The position numbers were made by a program, and so were the translations under genes. 17,703 nt of DNA from the NCBI GenBank assembly GCA_028565635.1, contig JAOXYB010019871.1, positions 1 to 17,703 of the forward strand, in the 5' to 3' direction. The stretch comes from Phoronis ovalis (taxonomy: Eukaryota; Phoronida; Phoronidae). The notes beneath the pieces are model-generated. The model saw only the letters and a list, made by a program, of their open reading frames with translations. It had not been told where the DNA came from and did no database searches. Positions 1-8,430 of the stretch are shown piece after piece. The number at the start of each line of letters is the position of its first letter. The stretch's first letter is position 1.

Positions 1-353
1 TATTTCGCTCTTGTTAAACTGAAGGAATATAACAAAAATTGACTATGGTTAAGCCCAGACGTTAGTTGAGAAGGTACAGAACACTAACGGATGGATTTAT
101 TCAGAATGACAAATCATTAGCTTGCTCGGGTTGCTGAATTGCACTTTGCAGCAATAAACTAGTTACTGCGAGGTAATTGTTAAGTTATATGTACTAGGCT
201 CGTATTTGCAATGTTTGGTTAGGTCAGAGTTGCAATAGTAGTAATTTCCATTTATTGGCAAGGAAAAACTTTTACGTGACTGTGTAATTATTGTTGAATG
301 TATATCGGGATGTATATGTGTAACCAGCAGTGCAAACTCTAATTTGATTTCAG
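1..353 (+). other. Intron (3' part) upstream of first visible peptidase exon
   Basis: No reading frame here resembles the GCPII segment expected ahead of KVKLDVH. The next upstream exon, with the rest of the PA-like domain, is therefore outside the window. It ends in a normal acceptor. Nothing else was recognised. Confidence 0.7.
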
Positions 354-439
354 AAAAGTCAAGTTGGATGTGCATAACAGAAATGAGAGAAGAATGATTT
401 ACAATGTTATAGGCACCATTAAGGGAAGCGTAGAGCCTG
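354..439 (+). CDS. Peptidase exon 1 of window (enters M28 core)
   Basis: This exon follows the acceptor 'tttgatttcag' and ends at donor 'CCTG|gtaaga'. It begins with one base of a split codon, reads [18 protein letters not shown] and then [10 protein letters not shown], and ends with the first base of the next Asp codon. It matches the GCPII stretch that runs from 'KVKM...' to 'NVIGTLRGAVEP' directly before the first catalytic exon. A preceding exon must exist but is not visible in 1-353. Confidence 0.9.
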
Positions 440-3400
440 GTAAGAAATGTTCCAAGTATACTGAAAGATGACAGAATGATGTGTCAGTACTGTAGAACAT
501 TATCATGAATCAAGATGAATACTATTTTAAAATTTGAGAACACTGAATTGTTTAGTATCATACTAGTTAGACTTGCATGTGTACCATGATTATAGGACTG
601 CTTATATTATAAAATCATTTTCCTGCTTACGGCTTTCAATGAAAAAAAGACAATTGTTTGAAATTTGTTGTAGATCGCTACGTATTACTGGGAAACCACC
701 GAGATGCCTGGGTTTTTGGGGCTGTTGATCCTTCCAGTGGTACAGCTGCAATGCTAGAAGTTGTCAGAACATTTGGTAAATTGCTAAAAGAAGGTATGCT
801 TGTTGTGTTTTAATGCAGCAGTAAAATTGAGTCAACTGCAGAACAAAACCGTAAATCACCTCAAGCAATGTGCAAGTGCCAACCTTAAACACCCTCAATT
901 TATGATCACATCTGATTAAGAAAAAAGACTTTTAGATGCCCATCTTCACTAGATTTGTGAGGATGTAGATGTAAATTTATTTTTTGGATTTCCATTCTTA
1001 GCTATTAACTAAATATAACTATGAGTTTTATTAGAAAAGTGCACAATCATATTCACAGATGTCATTTTGCTAATACTTGAACTTCACCTTAATTTCATAG
1101 GTTGGCGACCAAGGAGAACTATTAAATTTTGCAGCTGGGCAGCTGAAGAGTATGGCTTAGTTGGTTCTACAGAGTGGGTGGAGGATAATGCTAAAATCTT
1201 GACAACAAGAGCTGTTGCATATATCAATGTTGATATTGCTGTACAAGGTGACACATAGTATTATATATTATAATTGTAAATAATTGTGTTTTTAGTATGA
1301 GTGGGCATAAATCTGCATATAGTGACAGAGTACTGATGCAATTAATTTTAAGATATTAAAATTATATCACCGGCATTCATTTTTAGAATTTAAGTTCCAA
1401 GTTTTGAGAAACTTTTCAATGTTTGCAGGCGATTACGTGTTTCGTGGAAGAGCCTCTCCGTTACTTAAGAAGCTAATGTTTGAAGCAACAAAGCGGGTAA
1501 TGTTTACATATTAAATGATGGAGTTGTCTTGTTTTACTATTTTCATAATCAGTTGAAATGAGTTGAAATCAATTTTACTCAATTTGGTATACGCACTGAG
1601 ATTTGATTGAGAAATGTTTGGTAAATACCATATTTTACTATTAATACTGGAAAAAAACAATTAGAAAGAGTGATGATTTAGTGCTCTGTTTAGTTAATAT
1701 CGCATATGCTATGTACTTAAACCTTATCAATGTTGCATTTCTGTGGCACTGTATTATACATTAACAAACTCTTTTTGAAAGGTTGACAGGATTAATAATG
1801 TTTACTGTCAACCATAGGTGGGGTTGCAACCATAAACCCACACAAGTGCTTGAATAAAATAATACTCATTTGTGCTTCCAATTTATGCCACAAAAAAGTA
1901 TTGTAATTTTGTTGGAATAGCTTTTCCAGTTGCTGTTGTAATGGTTCAGGGTAATGTAATTGTACTGTTTCTTTCAATATTAACATTTTATTAAATATGT
2001 TATTTTTGACCAAATTTATATTTTTTGAGGAATTGAATTTTCTTGTAGGTACCAAATCCAAAAAATAGTGCTATTACTGTGTATGATGAATGGAGTGTTC
2101 TCTATCCAGACCCCAAAAGTAAATCAGGCGACTTTGTTCCTCAGTAGGTCCATTATGAGCACTATATTGTACACCTTATTTACAAAAATAGAATAAATGA
2201 TTAAGTGTGAAGTTTGTATATTTAAGAACTAACTACTTTAACACTCTAAAAACTAATGAAGAATGTACGTAATAATTGTACATAATACTAATATGGTTAT
2301 CTACTGAACTATATTTTTGTGGCCCATTCATCTTCAGGAATTTTGGTAATAATTGAGGGGGGTAGGGGGTCCCCCCAGGGTGCAATGCTCATACTTAAAA
2401 ATCGCGGCAACAAAAAAAAGGGCGCCAAAAAGAAAAGCTCGTGGCCCATTCATCTTCAGGAATTTTGGTAATAATAGGGGGGTAGTGTTCCCCCCAGGGT
2501 GCAGTGCTCGTACTTAAAAATCACTGGAAGAAAAAAGGGCGCCAAAGAGAAAAAAGCTCACAGCAACTAAAAAAAAAAGAAAAAGGATGCCAAAAGGAAA
2601 ATGCTCGCAGCTCGGACTTCACAGAGCCCAATGCTTGATGCTCGCAAAAAAACCTATAGCCCTCATAATTACTTGCTTACGTTCCCTCAACACAAACTGC
2701 ATTTTTGTAAGGTGCACCTTGACTACTCCCAACACTGACTTAGTCTTAAGTATGTTAGATAATTTGTCTCGTATTTCAAAAGTTCTTGTACATTTTAAGT
2801 TGTATTTTTCAGTGTACCTATTTTGGGATCTGGTAGTGATTTTGCCCCATTTATTCAGCAGTTAGGAGTGACAATATCAGATATTCGTTACACTTACGAT
2901 GTAAGTACCTTATTTTACTTGTACTTTTTACTTGGTCTTTCTTCTTTGTAGTACACCAGTGTTGGAATTTTGTATGTGTTCTGCTCCATTTATTCAGCTG
3001 TTATGTGTGATAGAATGATATTTGATGTTCATACATTGTACAAAAAAATACAGTGGTAGCAGCAATATGTGCTACCTATATATATACGTACGAGTGTTGG
3101 TAGTGGTGTGTGTGAATTACTTAATTGTGAATGTAATGACACTAACTTGAACATATCGATACTTAAATGAAAGATTCTGGGAAGGCATCTTTTTTAAGAC
3201 TTAAATGACAGTTGAAAGATCTAATTGTGTAATTTAGCTAACCTACCTCTATATTTGCTTCTTCTCTAATGAACTTAATTTAAATGTTTCAGTTAGCTTA
3301 CGAAATATTTAGCTATCCTCTTTATCATACGGTGTATGAAACTTTTGACATGATGGAGCAGTTCTTGGATCCACAGTTTCTGTACCATCAAGCTACTGCT

Positions 3401-6400
3401 CGCGTTTTGTCAGAGATGGCTCGAAGTCTTGCAGATGATCTCTTGCTACCTCTAAATGCAGAAGACTATGCTGTGTCACTGTCAATATTTGTTGATAGTA
3501 TTAAAAACAAATATGGCTCTGAATTTACAGCAAAAGAAATTTCTTTAGGTAAATACAAGTGCTTTTAAATCTGTGTATAAATACATAATACTAAAAATAT
3601 CACCATCAATACATTTTATGCTTATCATTTTGTATATGTGCAACAAGTATCTGGAATTTTTAACTTGTTGATGAAACATGTTACATGAAAAATAGTAAAT
3701 ACAGTAAACCTACTCAGTCTTTATGCCCATCCACATAGCAAGGCTGGGCATATAGTCATGGCAAAGGCATCGTTGCTGTTGTTGTTGTCGTATGTAGCAC
3801 TTTCATTGTCTCACGACAGCAGCATCAGTTTTTACCCGATCAGCTTCATATTCGGGACAGGGTAAACACAGTGAAAGTGCAGGTCAATTATAATTTTGAC
3901 CTTGATTACTTCTAATATGGCTGACTGGTGGCCATTTTTGTTCCCGAGAAGGCACGTAACATTATGTCTATAGTCGCGAAGATGAAGTGCTACCTGGACA
4001 ATTAATTCGAGGGTGTTTCTAAGAAAGTCATAAGTTGGTGGGCGTAATAGACTAGGTGATATTTTAAAGTGACCTTGAGAAGTAGGTCAAATGCCAGTCA
4101 GAATCTTTGATATTTTGCTGCAAAATGTGAGGAACTTCAGTGTCTGCCTCGTAAAGTACAGGCTATTCCTTTTAGATACTTTTTCTAACTTTCTGTCAAT
4201 CATTGCAATTTAAACTTTTCCTACTTGCATCCTCTACCTGTGGTGGCCGAATACTATTTCTAAATATTTTAGGAACTTAATAAACAGGGTAATGTAATGA
4301 AGTTCCTAACATATGCAAATAATTAAAGTAATATGTAGAAACCTTTCGAAAATGTTTTAGTGCATTTTTAATAACTTAATTTCAGATGGTTTGTTCTCTG
4401 CTATGAGTAATTTTACTTTACAAGCCAAAACCTTCCATGACCAGGCCACCACACTCGATAAAAAGAAGTAAGTTGCTATCTTCCTCTGGAAACCTCTGGT
4501 AAAGGTACACAATTGATTGTCATTACTTCTCAAGTTTCCAAGAAGTTTTGAAATGACAAATGTTTAAATATCATTGTAATTATATATAATTATTCATTTT
4601 CTCCCCATTTTTGTATGTTTAAAATCCTGTTACACAGGGTGACATGAAAATAATAAGACATAATTTGATGTATCATAACTTTAAAAGCAATGATGTAATT
4701 CGTTTGAAATGTTGTACAAAGGTAACTGACATTTATTTGAGTTAATAGAAAATGCTATATATTTTAGCAACCATAGTACATGGACATGCAATTTTACATT
4801 TCCGTAAGTCACACTTTTCCTTCAGTTTAAACAGAAATTGCAGCACAAAGCACAGAAGCAGATTTTTACATCAAGTAGTTCCCTAATTTTATGGAATAAC
4901 CTATATTTACCATAAATTTAAGAAAAAAAATAAGAAAAAAATTCCTATGACACAGGATTGTTAACTATAAAGACCACGGGTAAAAACCGCATCAAATAAA
5001 ATTAACAATGAAAAAAGAATTACAAATGTTAATTATCAAACAGTTGCATTGAAAACAGTTTTGAACTTAGTTTGTACATTCACTTTTACAAGTAAAATAA
5101 AAGAAAAGATGAAGCTTTGTAGTAACAGAATGAAATATTATAAACATGCTTTTGAAATAACCATTTTTTTAAAATAATAGTTTTTTCATTATCTAGCAGC
5201 TATATTATGATAAATTTACAGAAATTGTAATAATTAGCTTAATGCAAGAAATATATTTATATGAGGCAACAAAAAACAAAATAAATCAGTATGTAAGCTA
5301 TAAGAAGCATTCAAAAATGGTAACCGGCTCAGATATGTATTGCTCATGTTTACAATTAAAATCAGTTAAATATGGTAATGTTTGATAGAGGTTTTCTAGT
5401 AGTTTTTGAATACAATCCTAACGAGATACAGTTTAATTATATATTACTCAAATTTGATTGCAGTTTCTTGTGGTATATAATTTTATAAAAAATAAATAGT
5501 TATCATGGCTGAAACCAAATCAAACTGTGTCCTATTACTTTCGTGTCACCCTGTAATAAAATCATGGTAACAGCTGAATGAATATTTTATTTAACATGTA
5601 ATGTGTTTCAGCCCAATTGCTGTAAGGATGTGGAATGACTGCTTGACATTTCTAGAGAGAGCGTTCTTAGATCCCGCTGGTCTTCCAGATAGGCCATTAT
5701 ATAGGTATGTTGCCTCCAAACCCACTTACCTATTTTGACCATTTATCTTTTAACCCCTACATATTCATCAAAATTACATCTTTGTAACCGTGTTTACAAT
5801 CATTTTTGAGAACTTTGACTTCCAAATTATGTTTTGACCTCAAGGATCTGGCTCACCTTAAGTACCATGCCTCTTAGAGATATGTAACTTGCTGAAAATT
5901 GGAAAAAACAGAAGAATAAATCTGCTGCTTCATAGTAGAAAATTAAATTACCTCTGCTACACTACAAGAATATTGTAAAGGTTTGGTGATAACTGCTGCC
6001 ACCTGTTGTATAATTTGTATGACACTGTTATTAAGGCACAACATACTAGTTTTACCATGATGCAAACTTTACAACACAGGTAAGCCTTATAGGTTTTAAA
6101 GCTTAGCTTTTAAGGACAATCACACACTAATTAGACAAGGGAAAAATGCACATTCTTTTCATTATGTCCAGTACATTTTTTCGTGCATCATAAGTGCTTT
6201 CCCACAATACACACATCAAGCGTTACACCTAGCATCCATTGTAAAAATCGGAGATCCACAAAGAAATTACAATCTCTTTGCACAGTATAAAGCTCTACAC
6301 TTAAACAAATTATTGCATATCTTTATTTTTGATTAATAAGTCATCTGATTAATTGTAACATGTAACATTTTTGTTTCCTTGTCAGTCTTCAAACCGGAAG

Positions 6401-7941
6401 AGCTAAAAATGGAAATTTTGTATATAGAAATTTAACTCTCTTTGCTGTTTAAGTGGAATAACTTGATAGAAGCACATTGATATCATTGTGTAAATTTAAT
6501 AACTAATATTTACAAAAAACAGCCAGCATATGTGTCCATTAAAACATTTGCGATTAAAGATCAGTGTGAGAAAATTGGACATGCCTAAAATAAGGCAATA
6601 TATTGCTGCTTCCATTGAGTTATTTCGTTTAAACACGGGTAGTTTTAAAAGTATGCATTTTTATTACCATCATAACATCCGACACTATGAAAATATTCTT
6701 AACAGTTCCATTTGATTCTGAAATAACTACAAGAAAGAAATCTCAACTAAACTTTACTTTCATCAGAATTATAATATTTTGTGATACAACGTCTGATCTT
6801 CAAAAAAGCTGTTTAATGTTAGAAATAACCCAAATTGTAATATTAAAAAATAAATATGCATGTTCATATGTACGAATATGTTTTGTCAATTTTCAAAAAC
6901 CTAATAGATTTTTGATTTTTTTCTTCCAGTAAAAATTGGTATGCTTGTAATAAAGATGCTTCAACATTTCTGTGCAATTAGTTGAACCATGTGTATTTAC
7001 TATGTACTTACCATGTTACTGTCAGATAATACCGGCCCTCTTGAGTCTGAAAAATTTAGACCTTTCCCATTATTCTAGTAGCTGTCTAAACCGCAGCTAG
7101 CCCTAAAGCCTTGAAGTTTTATGACATTAACATTATTCACAACAAGTAAATATCGCTGCTGGTAAATATCCCAAGCCATTTATAAAGGCTTCACTGGAAT
7201 TCAACTGCGGTTTAGTAAACTGTCTTTAACTATTAAAATCTTGTGCAACTAGTTAGTACATCTGACACTTAGTACAAAATAATCTTTTAAATAAGACATT
7301 TACTCCTTTTATATTGCATACCTTTAAAAAATAAAAAAATACGTGTTACAGAATATTTTTAAAATGCTATATTAATATAAAAAAGCTATATAAATGATTT
7401 AAAAATTGCTATTTTTGTAGGAATACTAAGTTTCTACAAAGTTAATGTTTCTCTCTAGAGTATGCAAATTGCGCTTTTCAGAAATCTCTTCTGTCTTCTG
7501 GACATTGGAAGCATTCTGTAGAAATCTCTCATTTTTGAGTGGAGAGACATTTGTTATCACTATTTATTGTATCTCAAATGTTTTTCACATTTTTTATCTG
7601 AAGAGCAAGGATTTTATGAACTCTGATTTTGCTGTCTGATTTAATTATAGCAGAAAATAAAATCAATGTATGAGTGATAAAAAATAGAATCTACAAAAAT
7701 ATAATTTTTAGAAAAAAAATGATTGCACTATTATGGTATTTTTGCTTGTTGTAGGCACATAATATTTGCTCCAAGTAGTAAGGACTCGTATGCTGGTTCC
7801 GTTTTTCCTGGACTTGCCGATCTAATGTTTGACATTGATGTTAATTCTTCATCTAGCCAATGGGAAGCTGTGAAGAAACATTTGTCTGTTATTGTTTACA
7901 CTATACAATCTGCTGCAAATACTCTTAGATTTGCAGCTTAG
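354..7941 (+). CDS. NAALADL1/GCPII-like M28 zinc metallopeptidase (3' ten exons, partial gene)
   Basis: Spliced coding region of a glutamate carboxypeptidase II-family peptidase, normally a type II membrane or secreted ectoenzyme that removes residues from short peptides with two zinc ions. The exons are 354-439, 674-793, 1101-1247, 1429-1496, 2049-2143, 2813-2900, 3293-3548, 4386-4467, 5612-5704 and 7755-7941. Phases agree at all nine junctions, giving 406 residues plus TAG. The region spans the end of the apical segment, the protease domain and the C-terminal helical dimerisation domain. By human GCPII numbering the zinc ligands H377 (697-699), D387 (727-729), E425 (1148-1150), D453 (1232-1234) and H553 (3326-3328) and the catalytic base E424 (1145-1147) are all present, as are calcium ligands E433 and E436. 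The positions of N519, R534 and K699 read Ser, Asp and Ser, resembling NAALADL1 as I remember it. The membrane anchor and most of the PA-like domain lie upstream of the window. Family is near certain; the exact orthologue is less so. Confidence 0.95.
674..793 (+). CDS. Peptidase exon 2 (first zinc ligands, HRDxW motif)
   Basis: Bounded by 'tgttgtag|' and 'GAAG|gtatgc'. The reading [19 protein letters not shown] contains the zinc ligand His in NHRDAW and the bridging Asp in GAVDPSSG, the two signature motifs of the M28B subfamily. The remainder, [17 protein letters not shown], matches the helix after the bridging Asp. The exon starts with the last two bases of an Asp codon and ends with the first base of a Gly codon. 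Confidence 0.96.
1101..1247 (+). CDS. Peptidase exon 3 (catalytic Glu pair and zinc Asp)
   Basis: Bounded by 'atttcatag|' and 'GTACAAG|gtgaca'. It encodes the WRPRRTIKF strand, then [15 protein letters not shown] with the catalytic base and zinc-ligand Glu pair and the calcium-binding Glu of STEW. It closes with [10 protein letters not shown], where Asp is a zinc ligand. INVDI rather than the INADS of GCPII removes the serine next to the zinc Asp and looks like NAALADL1. Confidence 0.96.
1429..1496 (+). CDS. Peptidase exon 4
   Basis: A 68-base exon bounded by 'tgtttgcag|' and 'AAGCGG|gtaatg'. It reads [17 protein letters not shown] and then FEATKR, matching the loop and helix that follow the zinc Asp in the family (the place of 'CTPLMYSLVHNLTKE' in GCPII). 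Similarity per residue is modest, but phase, position and splice signals leave little doubt. Confidence 0.9.
2049..2143 (+). CDS. Peptidase exon 5
   Basis: Bounded by 'ttcttgtag|' and 'CCTCA|gtaggt'. It reads [15 protein letters not shown], then [16 protein letters not shown]. The YDEW and SGDFVP pieces correspond to the YESW and EFSGMP part of GCPII ahead of the substrate-binding loop. It ends with two bases of a codon completed to His by the next exon. Confidence 0.9.
2144..2812 (+). other. Intron 5 with GC-rich tandem repeat
   Basis: A 669-bp intron between peptidase exons 5 and 6. Most of its middle (about 2319-2620) is a tandem repeat, listed separately, whose base composition and long A-runs differ sharply from the surrounding sequence. 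An ATG-led frame at 2587-2865 runs across the repeat and into exon 6 in the wrong frame and is not a gene. Confidence 0.7.
2319..2620. repeat. 122-bp tandem repeat (two full copies plus a decayed partial copy)
   Basis: Copy A starts at 2319 and copy B at 2441, each opening with GTGGCCCATTCATCTTCAGG. Both continue through a G-run/C-run hairpin, 'AGGGTGCA(A/G)TGCTC', 'TACTTAAAAATC', an A-rich stretch, 'GGGCGCCAAA' and 'AGCTC'. A third, partial and diverged copy of the last section occupies about 2568-2620 ('GGATGCCAAAAGGAAAATGC'). Copy B folds as six G, a seven-base loop and six C at 2477-2495. This GC-rich block in an AT-rich intron looks inserted, possibly a mobile-element tail or satellite unit. 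I do not recognise the family. Confidence 0.85.
2813..2900 (+). CDS. Peptidase exon 6 (substrate-pocket loop)
   Basis: Bounded by 'gtatttttcag|' and 'TACGAT|gtaagt'. It reads [16 protein letters not shown], then [13 protein letters not shown]. In GCPII this segment carries Asn519 and the arginine patch R534/R536. Here they read Ser, Asp and Arg, so only the second arginine is kept. The SDFAPF and YTYD pieces match NAALADL1 better than GCPII, from memory. A decayed second copy of this exon lies about 139 bp downstream. Confidence 0.95.
2952..3039 (+). pseudogene. Decayed tandem duplicate of peptidase exon 6
   Basis: Starting 139 bp after exon 6, an acceptor-like 'ttctttgtag' is followed, at exactly the same phase offset, by a frame reading [18 protein letters not shown]. 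This lines up without gaps with [18 protein letters not shown] of exon 6. By hand count 39 of 54 bases agree across these 18 codons, including an unbroken 'CCATTTATTCAGC'. Shared 'CTTGTAC' in the pyrimidine-rich lead indicates that the copied unit included the 3' end of the intron. The frame then hits TGA at 3016-3018, and the donor is weak ('TTGTACAA' in place of 'GATGTAAG'). It is best read as a dead exon copy within the intron. Confidence 0.65.
3293..3548 (+). CDS. Peptidase exon 7 (last zinc His; start of helical domain)
   Basis: The longest exon, bounded by 'aaatgtttcag|' and 'TCTTTAG|gtaaat'. [15 protein letters not shown] carries the zinc-ligand His, preceded by the substrate-contacting Tyr. 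[15 protein letters not shown] and the following helices lead into the C-terminal dimerisation domain ([20 protein letters not shown]). The linker before SYPLYH is shorter than in GCPII. An upstream ATG at 3284 belongs to the intron and is not a start. Confidence 0.96.
3881..3902. repeat. Short perfect hairpin
   Basis: Seven-base arms AGGTCAA and TTGACCT enclose TTATAATT. It abuts the right arm of the GCACTTTCA/TGAAAGTGC inverted pair, so the two may belong to one decayed element. Confidence 0.6.
4270..4308. repeat. Inverted repeat, 9-bp arms
   Basis: TAGGAACTT at 4270-4278 is exactly complementary to AAGTTCCTA at 4300-4308, with a 21-base loop. It lies about 80 bp before the acceptor of exon 8. 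No function can be assigned. Confidence 0.6.
4386..4467 (+). CDS. Peptidase exon 8 (conserved N-glycosylation sequon)
   Basis: Bounded by 'taatttcag|' and 'AAGAA|gtaagt'. It reads [17 protein letters not shown], then [10 protein letters not shown]. The NFT sequon sits where GCPII has 'VKNFTE', a glycosylated site (Asn638) reported as important for activity. Its retention fits a protein folded in the secretory pathway. Confidence 0.92.
4468..5611 (+). other. Intron 8, largely filled by a MITE-like element
   Basis: A 1,144-bp intron of which 4635-5553 is a single inserted element bounded by terminal inverted repeats. Removing it leaves an intron of about 225 bp, similar to several others in this gene. 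Confidence 0.75.
4635..5553. mobile_element. Non-autonomous DNA transposon (MITE-like), 919 bp, 35-bp TIRs
   Basis: The left end (4635-4669) starts CAGGGTGACATGAAAATAAT. The reverse complement of the right end (5519-5553) starts CAGGGTGACACGAAAGTAAT. Over 35 bases the ends differ at only five or six positions by eye. The right end is directly followed by TA; on the left a TA stands two bases before the end (TACACAGGG). This fits a Tc1/mariner-type TA target duplication with a small change on the left. The interior is extremely AT-rich without a usable reading frame, so the element cannot encode a transposase and would need one supplied elsewhere. Superfamily assignment is inference from the TA flanks and the CAGGGTG end. 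Confidence 0.85.
5612..5704 (+). CDS. Peptidase exon 9 ([18 protein letters not shown])
   Basis: Bounded by 'tgtgtttcag|' and 'TATATAG|gtatgt'. It reads [16 protein letters not shown], then [16 protein letters not shown], nearly the same as the GCPII helix and loop 'LERAFIDPLGLPDRPFYR'. The strong match supports an active, constrained protein. Confidence 0.96.
5705..7754 (+). other. Intron 9 (2,050 bp)
   Basis: The largest peptidase intron, running from 'TATAG|gtatgt' to 'tgttgtag|'. It is AT-rich with scattered short open frames (for example 6530-6715, 6687-6932 and 7445-7639) that have biased AT-rich codons and no recognisable domain. A palindromic element at 7086-7215 is listed separately. 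Nothing else was recognised. Confidence 0.7.
7086..7215. repeat. Palindromic element with 11-bp perfect ends
   Basis: CTAAACCGCAG at 7086-7096 is exactly complementary to CTGCGGTTTAG at 7205-7215. Inside these, after a diverged stretch of about 15 bases on each side, a further AAGCCTT/AAGGCTT pair continues the symmetry. The whole is about 130 bp long, as expected of a foldback or very small MITE, now diverged. No clear target duplication was seen. Confidence 0.55.
7755..7941 (+). CDS. Peptidase terminal exon 10 with stop
   Basis: It follows 'gcttgttgtag|' after a 2-kb intron and ends in TAG at 7939-7941. [20 protein letters not shown] corresponds to '[20 protein letters not shown]' of GCPII. 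Tyr700 is kept, but the Lys699 that holds the glutamate side chain is Ser here. The tail, ending [15 protein letters not shown], matches the C-terminal helix of the family in length and pattern, so the C terminus is intact. Confidence 0.96.
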
Positions 7942-8430
7942 TTTACACATTGATCTATAAGGTAGTATAGTCTTCTCACAACTATTCTATGAATTGCTTT
8001 ACCCCCTACTCCATATTTTTATACTGGTGCAAGTTACCAATCAGTTACACTACTAATAATGATTTTAAAACTCAGGAAACAAAATTATAGAAAAAGAAAT
8101 TATTGAGTACATGAATTATACTTTATTATGTATCTTATCAACAGGAAAAAATTCTAAAAATAACAAGTATATGATAAGTTGTTATAATTTCTATTGCATG
8201 TGTGCTTGGTTTCACTTGTAGTAATAGGAGGAGAGTGGAACAGCCATGCATGAGAAGACTATTGTGATTGATCACTGTTGTCACAACTATCAGTTTAGCA
8301 ACATTTTGCTTCAGATTGAATAGTTTTATGACAGCTTTCTGCCCGGGAGGGAAGGGGTGGTCACATGGGTCAGAGTGGGTCAACATGTGTTAACAAAAAA
8401 TTGTGTGAAAAGAGGTATTTTTTCAACTTT

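Larger units (their letters stand above)
3549..4385 (+). other. Intron 7 with nested inverted repeats
   Basis: An 837-bp intron in which about 3720-4180 is visibly richer in G+C than its surroundings. It contains a GTT/GCTGTT triplet run at 3771-3788 and paired arms GCACTTTCA (3797-3805) and TGAAAGTGC (3872-3880). Next to these is the hairpin AGGTCAA/TTGACCT at 3881-3902. Further on is the pair TAGGAACTT (4270-4278) and AAGTTCCTA (4300-4308). This suggests remains of one or more DNA elements; no coding frame was recognised. Confidence 0.5.

Noticed and set aside
163-375. Minus-strand 70-codon open frame overlapping the first peptidase exon
   Set aside because: Its 5' end is antisense to the plus-strand exon at 354-439 and the rest lies in intron; no recognisable domain.
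1792-2061. Minus-strand 89-codon open frame
   Set aside because: Lies in the intron before peptidase exon 5 and touches the exon in antisense; AT-rich, low-information protein without a domain.
6530-6932. Two overlapping plus-strand open frames in the large peptidase intron
   Set aside because: Random-looking AT-rich codons, no domain, no splice signals that fit the gene; exon 9 to exon 10 joins cleanly in phase without them.
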